This document shows, piece by piece, positions 42,270 to 50,186 of a stretch of 64,000 nucleotides of DNA. How positions within the stretch are numbered: position 1 is the first letter of the stretch; each line of letters opens with the position of its first letter. The translations under genes and the position numbers were made by a program. The notes under the pieces are model-generated. The model did not search any database and had not been told where the DNA came from. It saw only the letters and a list, made by a program, of their open reading frames with translations. The DNA is from Streptomyces prunicolor NBRC 13075 (GTDB lineage: Bacteria; Actinomycetota; Actinomycetes; Streptomycetales; Streptomycetaceae): positions 1 to 64,000 of the forward strand of contig NZ_BARF01000102.1 in NCBI RefSeq assembly GCF_000367365.1, read 5' to 3'.

Positions 42270-42369
42270 GCGAGCCACGACCCGCCGGACAGGCCCTGGG
42301 TGAGAACCTGTCAGAACTTGTCGTGTAGCAGGGCGTTTACCTGAGGCTCCAGAGACCTACTCTGAAAGT

Positions 42370-43458
42370 ATGGGCGGTCCAGGAGACCCACCCGAGGGGA
42401 TGCCCGAGGGCGCTCCCGGTGGTGGTGAGGACGAGTACCGATCCGTCGTCTTCGACGAGTCGTTCGTCCGCGCTGCCCGGCTCCAGGAGTTCTCCGCGCA
42501 GGAGCGCATGGCCGACCACGCCCCCGCCGTCCGCCGCCGCCCGGCCCTGCGCCGCGGTCTCTCCCGCCAGGCCCTGATCCTGGTCATGCTGATCGCCGTC
42601 GCCTTCGGCACCGCGATCTACATGGGCGTACGGCACCCCTACACGACCCCCACGGCCCAGCAGCCCGCCGAGCCGCTGCGGATGACCGTCATCCCGCTGT
42701 CCCCCCAGGGCAAGGTGCCGGGGGCGGCCGACGCCGAGGACCTCTACGCGCACAGCCCCGCCGCGCAGTTCAGCGTCGGCGCCGAGGGCCTACCGCTGCC
42801 GGCCGCGCGGCGCACCTCGCACTTCTCGGACAGCCAGGTCATCGCCGCCCTCAGCACCGCCAAGGACTACATCGTGGAGTCCTCGCTCTACCCGGCCGTC
42901 CTCACCGGCGGACAGATCCGCCCCGCGCGCGTCCTCGTCGACCCGGACCAGCTCGACCAGTTCGACCAGAGCTTCGAGCACCCGACCGCCGACGGCCGCC
43001 ACGAGCCCACCGGATGGCTGGTTCGCTTCGACCCCTCCCGCGTCCAGCTGGCCGACAGCAAGATCCGCGTCCAGGGCACCCTGCAAGCCACCGAGATCGA
43101 CTCGTCCACCCTGGAAGTCACCGCCGACGGAACCTTCGTCTACGCCCTACGGTCCACCGGTTCGGCGGCCTCGGTCGGCTCCGGCGGCCAGGCCCAGGTG
43201 TCCCTGTTCACCGTCCGCCGCGAACTGCACTTCCGCTTCGACCGCGACGACCTGCGCATGCACCAGGCCCAGCTCGTCGTCTCCTACGTCCAGGCCGGGC
43301 CGCTGTCCTGCGCCGAGGACTCCGTGACCCATCTGCGCCCCCTGCTCGCCGGCCAGACCGCCAAGGCGGGCGGCCCGGCCGGCACGGACCCGTACGCGAC
43401 GGGCAGCGCGACGGCACTGTGCGGCTCACTGGCGACGAGCGCGCAGCCGAAGGTGTGA
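42370..43458 (+). CDS. Bitopic membrane protein, SCO2584-like, with SVVFDESF motif
   Basis: The 362-residue protein has an N-terminal cytoplasmic part with EYRSVVFDESFVRAA (residues 22-36), one transmembrane helix (LSRQALILVMLIAVAFGTAI, near 60-79) and a large outer domain to the end with two late cysteines. The outer domain (FSDSQVIAALSTAKDYIVESSL and PTGWLVRFDPSRVQL) belongs to no enzyme family I know. TACTCT at 42358-42363 ends 6 bases before the ATG and suggests a leaderless transcript. I recall that SCO2584 at the equivalent place was linked to the MreB spore-wall complex; that link is memory. Confidence 0.75.
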   Translation: MGGPGDPPEGMPEGAPGGGEDEYRSVVFDESFVRAARLQEFSAQERMADHAPAVRRRPALRRGLSRQALILVMLIAVAFGTAIYMGVRHPYTTPTAQQPAEPLRMTVIPLSPQGKVPGAADAEDLYAHSPAAQFSVGAEGLPLPAARRTSHFSDSQVIAALSTAKDYIVESSLYPAVLTGGQIRPARVLVDPDQLDQFDQSFEHPTADGRHEPTGWLVRFDPSRVQLADSKIRVQGTLQATEIDSSTLEVTADGTFVYALRSTGSAASVGSGGQAQVSLFTVRRELHFRFDRDDLRMHQAQLVVSYVQAGPLSCAEDSVTHLRPLLAGQTAKAGGPAGTDPYATGSATALCGSLATSAQPKV

Positions 43459-43478
43459 GTTTCCTGAATTTCCACGCC

Positions 43479-43514
43479 GGGGGCCGTGCACGGTAGTGGC
43501 CGTGCACGGCCCCC
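43479..43514. terminator. Bidirectional terminator between convergent genes
   Basis: GGGGGCCGTGCACGG and CCGTGCACGGCCCCC form a perfect 15-bp stem with a 6-base loop. It lies between the stops of the SCO2584-like gene and the M48 protease. Confidence 0.8.
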
Positions 43515-43543
43515 GTAGCGTGATGGATGAGCGAGGTCGGTCC

Positions 43544-44668
43544 TCAGTCGCGCGGCGGGGTGTCGTCCGTCGGCGGCTGCTCCGTGCCGTTGGCCGAGTC
43601 CGACGGCGGTCCGTCCTGCGGGGTCGAGCTCGCGAAGCCGCCGAAGCCGCGCCGCACCCGGCCGCCGAGGTCGCCCGCGCCGCCGGCGAAGTCGCTGACC
43701 AGCTTCATCAGCGGGTCCTTGGAGTTCTTGACGTTGCTCGCGTAGCTCGCCGCCGACTCGCGGAACGAGTCCGAGACCGAGGTGTCCTTGTCCTCGCTGC
43801 GCCGCGGGTAGTGCCCGTCCATGATCCGCTGGTACTCGCGGGACGCGGCCCACTTCTTCAGCTCGGCCGCCCGCACGGTGGTGAACGGGTGGGAGCGGGG
43901 CAGCACGTTCAGGATCTTCAGCACCGAGTCGCGCAGGTCACCGCCCGACTCGAACTCCTCGGCCTGCTTGAGGAAGGCGTCCACGTTCATCTCGTGCAGG
44001 TGGTTGCCGCCCGCGATCTTCATCAGGCCGCGCATTGAGGCCCGCAGGTCCTGGCCGACCAGCAGACCCGCGCGGTCGGCGGACAGCTCCGACTTGCGGA
44101 ACCACTCGCGCAGCGCCGTCACGATCGCCAGGATCGCGAGGTTGCCCAGCGGGATCCAGGCGACCTTCAGGGCCAGGTTGGTCAGGAACAGCAGGATCGT
44201 GCGGTACACGGAGTGGCCGGACAGCGCGTGGCCCACCTCGTGGCCGACGACCGCCCGCATCTCCTCCTCGTCGAGCAGCTCGACCAGGCCGGTGGTGACG
44301 ACGATGATCGGCTCGTCCAGCCCGATGCACATCGCGTTGGGCTGCGGGTCCTGGGTGACGTACATCGGTGGGACCTTCTCCAGGTCCAGGATGTAACAGG
44401 CGTCCCGCAGCATGTCGTTGAGGTGCGCGAACTGCTGGTCCGACACGCGCACCGAGTCGGACAGGAACAGCAGCCGCAGACTGCGCTCGGGCAGCAGCCC
44501 GCTGAGCGCCTTGAACACCGTGTCGAACCCGGTCAGCTTGCGCAGCGCCACCAGGGCGGAGCGGTCGGCCGGGTGCTCGTACGCACGCGAGGAGATCCCC
44601 GGGAAGCGCCTGCGCTGCCTGCTCGGCACGTTCTCGTGCGCGTTCTGCTCGTGGCCGTCTTCGGACAT
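43544..44668 (-). CDS. M48 family membrane metallopeptidase
   Basis: The 374-residue protein carries the zinc motif HEVGHALSGH (HExxH) near residue 141 and the downstream glutamate region ELSADRAGL. Two hydrophobic segments (TILLFLTNLALKVAWIPLG and NLAILAIVTAL) follow the zinc motif, as in HtpX-like proteases, so the active site faces the membrane surface. The C-terminal 80 residues are polar and low-complexity. GGGGGA stands about 6 bases before the ATG at 44668; a second ATG 4 codons upstream is less likely. It probably acts in membrane protein quality control. Confidence 0.88.
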   Translation of the reverse strand: MSEDGHEQNAHENVPSRQRRRFPGISSRAYEHPADRSALVALRKLTGFDTVFKALSGLLPERSLRLLFLSDSVRVSDQQFAHLNDMLRDACYILDLEKVPPMYVTQDPQPNAMCIGLDEPIIVVTTGLVELLDEEEMRAVVGHEVGHALSGHSVYRTILLFLTNLALKVAWIPLGNLAILAIVTALREWFRKSELSADRAGLLVGQDLRASMRGLMKIAGGNHLHEMNVDAFLKQAEEFESGGDLRDSVLKILNVLPRSHPFTTVRAAELKKWAASREYQRIMDGHYPRRSEDKDTSVSDSFRESAASYASNVKNSKDPLMKLVSDFAGGAGDLGGRVRRGFGGFASSTPQDGPPSDSANGTEQPPTDDTPPRD

Positions 44669-44769
44669 GTGGTCCCCCATGTGCGTGTGAGTGCCCTGAG
44701 TGCCCCCGAAGCAGAGCCCAGCCTAGGCGGAGATACCGTTGACGGGCAGTACAGCGAAGGAGTCAACGC

Positions 44770-44931
44770 ATGGAGCCCCATTCCGCAGCCGCCTGGCTCG
44801 CAGAGGCCGCGAACGCCGCCCCCCGGCAAGGATCGGGGGACCTGCTCAAGGTCGTACTGATCGTCATGTTCCTCGGCTGCATCCTGACCGCGTGGTTCCT
44901 GCTGCGCGGGTACAAACAGAAGGACGACTGA
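44770..44931 (+). CDS. 53-residue single-pass membrane protein
   Basis: The protein reads MEPHSAAAWLAEAANAAP, then a transmembrane helix LLKVVLIVMFLGCILTAWFLL and a short basic end GYKQKDD. An excellent ribosome site, AAGGAG at 44757-44762, stands 7 bases before the ATG, so this is a real small gene. It lies divergent from the M48 protease and before another small membrane gene of the same length. I cannot name a function. Confidence 0.75.
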   Translation: MEPHSAAAWLAEAANAAPRQGSGDLLKVVLIVMFLGCILTAWFLLRGYKQKDD

Positions 44932-45062
44932 GACGCCCGTCGAGTTCCCTGCCGACGCCCATGTCGCGTTCCCAATGGCGGAGTCGGCGTGATCGCCGCC
45001 GGGGCGCCCGCTTACCATGGGCCGACGTCTTTATCCCGCCCACCGGATAGGTTCTGCTGAAG

Positions 45063-45224
45063 ATGAGCTTCCACGGCACTGCTGCCCAGTTGGTCACTCT
45101 TGCCGCCGAGGGGGAGGGCGGGGGCAACCACGAGAGCCTCCAGCCGATCATCACTGGTGGCGGCGCGTTCCTCCTCCTCATGCTCCTGCTGTGGATCACC
45201 ACCCGCTTCAACCGGGACCGCTAG
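45063..45224 (+). CDS. 53-residue single-pass membrane protein
   Basis: The protein starts MSFHGTAAQLVTLAAEGEGGG and has one helix, AFLLLMLLLWITT, near the C-terminus with a basic end RFNRDR. There is no normal ribosome site; TAGGTT ends 10 bases before the ATG, so the leader would be very short. Codon use fits the neighbours. It directly precedes nadD; its role is unknown. Confidence 0.65.
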   Translation: MSFHGTAAQLVTLAAEGEGGGNHESLQPIITGGGAFLLLMLLLWITTRFNRDR

Positions 45225-45291
45225 GGTCTGTCCCTTCTGTCCGCCGGACGGGTCTCGGGGCCTTCACACCGGGCCGGTAGGGTCTGCACGC

Positions 45292-45981
45292 ATGGGAGAG
45301 CAGGACATGCCTACCGGTCCGGCGAACGACACGACGCGCGGCACGGAGATCCGAATGGCGAACGGCCCGCGCAACAACGGCCCGTCGAACCCCGGCAAGC
45401 GCCGTCTCGGCGTCATGGGCGGAACGTTCGACCCGATCCACCACGGGCACCTCGTGGCGGCCAGTGAGGTCGCCGCGCAGTTCCACCTGGACGAGGTGAT
45501 CTTCGTCCCGACCGGTCAGCCGTGGCAGAAGACCGACCGCAAGGTCGCGCTGGCCGAGGACCGCTACCTGATGACGGTCATCGCGACCGCCGAGAACCCC
45601 CAGTTCTCGGTGAGCCGTATCGACATCGACCGCGGCGGCCCCACCTACACCACGGACACCCTGCGCGACCTGCGGGCGCTCAACCCGGACGCGGACCTCT
45701 TCTTCATCACAGGCGCCGACGCCCTCGGCGCGATCCTTACCTGGCGGGACGCGGAGGAGCTGTTCTCCCTCGCGCACTTCATCGGGGTCACCCGCCCCGG
45801 CCACACGCTGACCGACCCGGGCCTCCCGGAGGGCGGCGTCTCGCTGATCGAGGTTCCCGCGCTGGCCATCTCCTCAACAGACTGCCGTGCGAGAGTCGCG
45901 AAGGGAGACCCCGTCTGGTACCTGGTGCCCGACGGAGTCGTGCGCTATATCGACAAGCGTGAGCTGTACCGCGGCGAGTGA
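45292..45981 (+). CDS. nadD: Nicotinate-nucleotide adenylyltransferase
   Basis: This enzyme makes deamido-NAD from nicotinate mononucleotide and ATP. The nucleotidyltransferase motif GVMGGTFDPIHHGHL lies near residue 45, and the C-terminal ISSTDCRARV corresponds to the ISSTxIR motif. The 229-residue protein has a roughly 38-residue polar N-terminal extension. TAGGGT ends 8 bases before the ATG at 45292 and no ribosome site is visible, so it may be leaderless. The next gene starts 16 bp after the stop, then rsfS follows after a terminator, the usual order. Confidence 0.95.
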   Translation: MGEQDMPTGPANDTTRGTEIRMANGPRNNGPSNPGKRRLGVMGGTFDPIHHGHLVAASEVAAQFHLDEVIFVPTGQPWQKTDRKVALAEDRYLMTVIATAENPQFSVSRIDIDRGGPTYTTDTLRDLRALNPDADLFFITGADALGAILTWRDAEELFSLAHFIGVTRPGHTLTDPGLPEGGVSLIEVPALAISSTDCRARVAKGDPVWYLVPDGVVRYIDKRELYRGE

Positions 45982-45997
45982 GCCGAGAGGGGCACCG

Positions 45998-47713
45998 GTG
46001 AACGACCGATACGACGCCGGGTACGGCGGCGACCAGTACGAACTCGTCGGCTACGACGAGTACAACCAGCCTGTCTACCGGCAGGTCCCGGCCCAGCAGA
46101 CCCAACAGCCCCCGCAGCAGCAGCCGTACGACCCGTACGGGCAGCAGCAACAGGGCTACGCCTACGACCCGTACGCGACCGGCACCCAGCAGCAGCCGCC
46201 CCAGTACGACACGGGCACCCAGCAGCCCTACGACACCGGCCAACAGGCGCCCCAGTCCGGCTACGACCCGTACGCCACCGGGACGACGACGGCCTACGAC
46301 CCCTACGGGCAGACCGCGAGCAGCGGACAGCAGCCCCGGGTCGCCGAGCAGACCGCCTACATCCCGCAACAGGCCGGGCCGGCCGAGGACACGGAAGCCG
46401 AAGCCCCGAAGACCCCGGAGACGGGTGAACGGGACTACCGCACCGAGCAGTTCGCCTTCGTGGAGGAGCCGACCGACGACTCCGAGGACGTCATCGACTG
46501 GCTGAACTTCACCGAGAACCGCACCGAGCGCCGCGAGGAGGCCAAGCGCCGTGCCCGCGGCCGTATGGTCGCCCTCGTCGTGGTCCTCGCGCTGGTCGCG
46601 TCCGGCGGTGTCGGCTACCTCTGGTACGCCGGGAAGCTCCCCGGAGTGTCCTCGTCCGCCTCGAAGACGGGCACCACCACGGCCGCGGGTGCCCAGAACC
46701 GCGACGTGATCGTCGTCCACCTGCACAACACCTCGAAGGGCGGCACCTCCTCGGTGCTGCTCGTCGACAACACCACCCTGAAGCAGGGCACCACCGTGCT
46801 GCTGCCCAATTCCCTGGCCCTCACGGACGACGACGGCAACACGACGACGCTGGCCAAGTCGGTCGACGACGACGGCACCTCCGGGACCGTCGACCAGCTC
46901 AACACCGTCCTCGGCACCGACATCGAGGGCACCTGGCGCCTCGACACCCCCTACCTGCAGAACCTGGTCGACCTCGTCGGCAACATCGACCTCGACACCA
47001 ACGCCGACGTGCCCGACCCGGCCGCGACGAAGAAGAACGCCGCGCCCCTCGTCCACAAGGGCAAGGACCAGACCCTCAGCGGCAAGATGGCCGTCGCCTA
47101 CGCCACCTACCGCGCCTCCGGTGAGGCCCAGAACGCCCAGCTGGAGCGATTCGGCCAGGTCATGCAGGGCGTGCTGCGCCAGCTGACCTCCGACCCGACG
47201 GCGGCGACCACCACCGTGCAGACCCTGGCCCAGATCCTGGATCCGCCGCTCACCGACAAGGACCTCGGCACCTTCCTCGCCAAGCTCGCCGACCTCGCCA
47301 AGAGCGGCGACTACAAGACCGCCCTGCTGCCCGTCCAGAACGACGGCACCCTGACCGCGCAGGCCTCCGCCAGCGTCGTCAAGGACATCCTGGGCGGCAC
47401 CGCGAAGAGCCCCGACGAGGGTTCGGCGGTCCGGGTCGCCGTCCAGAACGCCACCGGCGTCAAGGACGACACCGAGAAGGCCCGCGTCGTCCTCCTCAAC
47501 GGCGGCTTCACCTTCCTGGAGGCCGGCACGCCGTCCGGAACCTCGGCCACGTCCAAGATCACGTACTCCGACGCGGCCGACAAGGAGAACGCCACCGAGG
47601 TCGCCAAGACCCTGGGCCTGCCCACCAGTACCGTGATCAAGGGCACAGTCTCGGCGAACGCGGACGTCTCGGTGATCCTGGGCACCGACTACAAGCCGTC
47701 GTCGTCCTCGTGA
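45998..47713 (+). CDS. Divergent LCP / LytR_C protein (PdtA-like)
   Basis: The 571-residue protein has a cytoplasmic N-terminal part of about 150 residues very rich in Gln, Tyr, Pro and Gly with PYDPYG and DPYATGT repeats. A transmembrane helix lies near residues 188-208. The outer region resembles an LCP domain (DVIVVHLHNTSKGGTSSVLLVDN), and a C-terminal LytR_C domain follows (VRVAVQNATGVKDDTEKARVVLLNGGF). LCP proteins attach wall polymers to peptidoglycan, but the expected arginine-rich PRD motif is replaced by LLPNSLAL, so catalysis is doubtful. GAGAGGGG precedes the GTG at 45998. I recall the S. coelicolor protein at this position being named PdtA; unverified. Confidence 0.78.
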   Translation: MNDRYDAGYGGDQYELVGYDEYNQPVYRQVPAQQTQQPPQQQPYDPYGQQQQGYAYDPYATGTQQQPPQYDTGTQQPYDTGQQAPQSGYDPYATGTTTAYDPYGQTASSGQQPRVAEQTAYIPQQAGPAEDTEAEAPKTPETGERDYRTEQFAFVEEPTDDSEDVIDWLNFTENRTERREEAKRRARGRMVALVVVLALVASGGVGYLWYAGKLPGVSSSASKTGTTTAAGAQNRDVIVVHLHNTSKGGTSSVLLVDNTTLKQGTTVLLPNSLALTDDDGNTTTLAKSVDDDGTSGTVDQLNTVLGTDIEGTWRLDTPYLQNLVDLVGNIDLDTNADVPDPAATKKNAAPLVHKGKDQTLSGKMAVAYATYRASGEAQNAQLERFGQVMQGVLRQLTSDPTAATTTVQTLAQILDPPLTDKDLGTFLAKLADLAKSGDYKTALLPVQNDGTLTAQASASVVKDILGGTAKSPDEGSAVRVAVQNATGVKDDTEKARVVLLNGGFTFLEAGTPSGTSATSKITYSDAADKENATEVAKTLGLPTSTVIKGTVSANADVSVILGTDYKPSSSS

Positions 47714-47756
47714 CGCCGTAGCCGTGCCGTCGTAGCGGTGTGGTCGTGACGGAGAG

Positions 47757-47804
47757 CATGCCCCGGAGGCCGGAGCCGGTGTCCCTACCGGCCTCCGGGG
47801 CATG
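47757..47804 (+). terminator. Strong terminator after the LCP-like gene
   Basis: CATGCCCCGGAGGCCGG and CCGGCCTCCGGGGCATG form a perfect 17-bp stem with a 14-base loop. Confidence 0.8.
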
Positions 47805-47882
47805 ATCCGTTATTCACGTGGGGGGCCGTCCGCGGTCCGTGAGACCCTTGAGGTCTGTTGACCGCCGACCGAAAGCCGCGTA

Positions 47883-48326
47883 GTGACCGCCACTGACCGC
47901 TCCATCGAGCTCATCTCCGCCGCCGCCCAGGCGGCCGCCGACAAGCTCGCGCACGACATCATCGCCTACGACGTCAGCGATGTGCTGTCGATCACGGACG
48001 CCTTCCTGCTGGCCTCCGCTCCCAACGACCGTCAGGTCAAGTCGATCGTCGACGAGATCGAGGAGCGGCTGAGCAAGGAGCTCGGCGCCAAGCCGGTGCG
48101 CCGCGAGGGCGACCGTGACGCCCGCTGGATCCTGCTCGACTACGTCGACATCGTCGTCCACGTCCAGCACAGCGAGGAGCGCGTCTTCTACGCCCTGGAG
48201 CGGCTGTGGAAGGACTGCCCCGAGCTGGACCTCCCCGTCGAGGCGAAGGCCACCCGCGGCAAGGCTGCCGAGCATGCCAAGCTGCAGGCCGAGGAGGACG
48301 CCTCCGAGTTCGGGGAGGTGCGGTGA
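47883..48326 (+). CDS. rsfS: Ribosomal silencing factor RsfS
   Basis: The 147-residue protein is a DUF143/RsfS family member. It has IIAYDVSDVLSITDAFLLASAPNDRQV and the diagnostic WILLDYVDIVVHVQHSEERVFYALERLW. RsfS binds L14 on the large subunit and blocks joining of the subunits in starvation. A charged C-terminal tail of about 30 residues follows. The GTG start lacks a good ribosome site. It overlaps the histidine phosphatase gene by 4 bp. Confidence 0.95.
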   Translation: MTATDRSIELISAAAQAAADKLAHDIIAYDVSDVLSITDAFLLASAPNDRQVKSIVDEIEERLSKELGAKPVRREGDRDARWILLDYVDIVVHVQHSEERVFYALERLWKDCPELDLPVEAKATRGKAAEHAKLQAEEDASEFGEVR

Positions 48327-48988
48327 GCGCCGGGGCCGACGGCCGCAAGGCGGGCCGGGGCCGCCGCGTCATCCTGTGGCGGCACGGGCAGACCGCGTGG
48401 AACGTGGAGCGCCGCTTCCAGGGCACCACGGACGTCGAGCTCACCGAGACCGGCATCGGACAGGCCCGCCGGGCCGCCCGGCTGCTGGCCTCCCTCAAGC
48501 CGGACGCGATCGTCGCCTCCGACCTGAAGCGGGCGGCGAACACGGCCGCCGAGCTGGCCGCCCTCACCGACCTCGACGTCACGCACGACGAGGGCCTGCG
48601 GGAGACCTACGCGGGCGTCTGGCAGGGGCTGACGCACCGGGAGATCATCGCCCGCCACGGCGAGGAGTACGCCGCGTGGAAGCGCGGGGAGCCGGTGCGC
48701 CGCGGCGGCGGCGAGCTGGAGAGCGAGGTCGCCGACCGGGCCGCTCCCGTCGTGCTGCGGCACGCCGAGAAGCTGCCCGAGGACGGCACCCTCGTGGTGG
48801 TCAGCCACGGCGGCACGATCCGCACCACCATCGGACGTCTCCTCGGTCTGGAGTCCCAGCACTGGGAGAGTCTCGGCGGCCTCTCCAACTGCTGCTGGTC
48901 CGTGCTCGGCGAGGGCGCCCGCGGCTGGCGCCTGCTGGAACACAACGCCGGCACGCTCCCGGAACCGGTGCTCGGCGACGACGACTGA
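48323..48988 (+). CDS. Histidine phosphatase family protein
   Basis: The 221-residue protein has the phosphoglycerate-mutase-like catalytic motif LWRHGQTAWN near residues 18-27 and the second histidine in TLVVVSHGGTIR near 160. ETYAGVWQGLTHREI provides the acidic catalyst region. Substrate is unknown; the nadD-rsfS-phosphatase order is conserved in actinomycetes. GTG 48323 overlaps the rsfS stop (GTGA), so the two are translationally coupled. Confidence 0.9.
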   Translation: MSAGADGRKAGRGRRVILWRHGQTAWNVERRFQGTTDVELTETGIGQARRAARLLASLKPDAIVASDLKRAANTAAELAALTDLDVTHDEGLRETYAGVWQGLTHREIIARHGEEYAAWKRGEPVRRGGGELESEVADRAAPVVLRHAEKLPEDGTLVVVSHGGTIRTTIGRLLGLESQHWESLGGLSNCCWSVLGEGARGWRLLEHNAGTLPEPVLGDDD

Positions 48989-49082
48989 GCGGCCCTCCAG
49001 GGCCCCGACCCCGGATTTCACTTTCCGGCAGGTCGCAGGCTAAAGTTCTTCTTGTTCGCCCCGCCGAGCGGGAAGAACGCAA

Positions 49083-49155
49083 GGGGCTATAGCTCAGTTG
49101 GTAGAGCGCCTGCATGGCATGCAGGAGGTCAGGAGTTCAATTCTCCTTAGCTCCA
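49083..49155 (+). tRNA. tRNA-Ala (GGC), first copy
   Basis: A 73-base cloverleaf: acceptor GGGGCTA/TAGCTCC with a G-U pair, D-arm AGCTCAGTTGGTAGAGC, anticodon stem CCTGC/GCAGG with loop ATGGCAT (anticodon GGC), and T-arm AGGAGTTCAATTCTCCT. The discriminator base is A, and CCA is not encoded. It is identical to the copy at 52270. Confidence 0.96.
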
Positions 49156-49211
49156 CAGATCGACACTCTTGAGTTGTCAAGGATCGAGAGTCGTCCACGA
49201 TCGAATCGATG

Positions 49212-49244
49212 AAATCCCATCCCTTTCAGGGGTGGGATTTTTTC
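49212..49244. terminator. Terminator between tRNA-Ala and the XRE gene
   Basis: AAATCCCATCCC pairs with GGGGTGGGATTT (one G-U), followed by TTTT. The right arm overlaps the stop end of the minus-strand XRE gene, so it may serve both directions. Confidence 0.75.
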
Positions 49245-50077
49245 GTCGCTGTCAGCGCCTCCGCGCGGAGCCGAGTCTCCTCGTCGGCCGGGGTGTAGAC
49301 CACGATCCGGCACTCCGGCATGCCGTTGACCGACAACGACACCGAGGTCATCCGCATCTCGCCCACCTCCTCGTGCCGGAACGTCTTCACCCGCCGCCCC
49401 GGCTCCGCCACGTCCCCGCTCTTCCACAGTCGCGCGAAGAGCGGACTCGACGCGGACAGCCCGCGTATGAACTCCTCCCAGACGGGCTCGCCGGTATGCA
49501 CCCCGTAGGCCGAGCGCAACGTCGCCACCATCACCGGCAGCTCCCTCTCCCGGTACAGCAGCGGACACTCCTCCTCCGGCACCGTGAACAGCTTCCACAA
49601 CACGTTCGGCATCGGGCCAGACGGCAGTGGCTCCGGCCAGAACACCGTCCGGTAGGGGGAGTTGGTGGCGAGGATGTCGTACCGCGAGTTGTAGACCACC
49701 GCCGGGCGTGGCTCCAGGGCGTCGAGGATGCCCTGGATCTCCGGCCCCACGGACCGCGCGATCACTTCCGGCGGATGCGCGTACGGCACCTCGGCCAGGT
49801 GATACAGATGCTCGCGCTCCGGCGCGTCGAGCCGGAGCGTGCGCGCCACGGCATCCAGGACCTGCGCCGACGCGTTGATCGGGCGCCCCTGTTCGAGCCA
49901 CGTGTACCAGGTGACGCCCACTCCGGAGAGCTGCGCGACCTCCTCGCGGCGCAGCCCCGGCGTACGCCGTCGAAAGCCCGGCGGCATGCCGACGTCGTGC
50001 GGTGTCACCCGGGCGCGCCTGCTGCGCAGAAACGCGGCCAGCTCGGGCCGGCGGCGCTGTGTCGTCCCCATCCCCAT
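49226..50077 (-). CDS. XRE family regulator with MmyB-like ligand domain
   Basis: The 283-residue protein has a helix-turn-helix near residues 40-65 (GLRREEVAQLSGVGVTWYTWLEQGR) and an MmyB-like domain to the end (FRHEEVGEMRMTSVSLSV). It is a paralogue of the protein at 17027-17875. The ATG at 50077 is chosen because GGGGGA lies 7 bases upstream; a longer frame exists but is not supported. It is divergent from the MFS gene at 50187 across 109 bp and is the likely regulator of that exporter. Confidence 0.88.
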   Translation of the reverse strand: MGMGTTQRRRPELAAFLRSRRARVTPHDVGMPPGFRRRTPGLRREEVAQLSGVGVTWYTWLEQGRPINASAQVLDAVARTLRLDAPEREHLYHLAEVPYAHPPEVIARSVGPEIQGILDALEPRPAVVYNSRYDILATNSPYRTVFWPEPLPSGPMPNVLWKLFTVPEEECPLLYRERELPVMVATLRSAYGVHTGEPVWEEFIRGLSASSPLFARLWKSGDVAEPGRRVKTFRHEEVGEMRMTSVSLSVNGMPECRIVVYTPADEETRLRAEALTATKKSHP

Positions 50078-50186
50078 CGTCACATCCCCCATGTTCGACG
50101 CCCGACCCGGTCCCTGCCAGGTGCTGCCAGTACCAGCATCAGCGGGCTCTCGGCACCCGTACCGGAGCGCCCTCACGCTCGACCGC

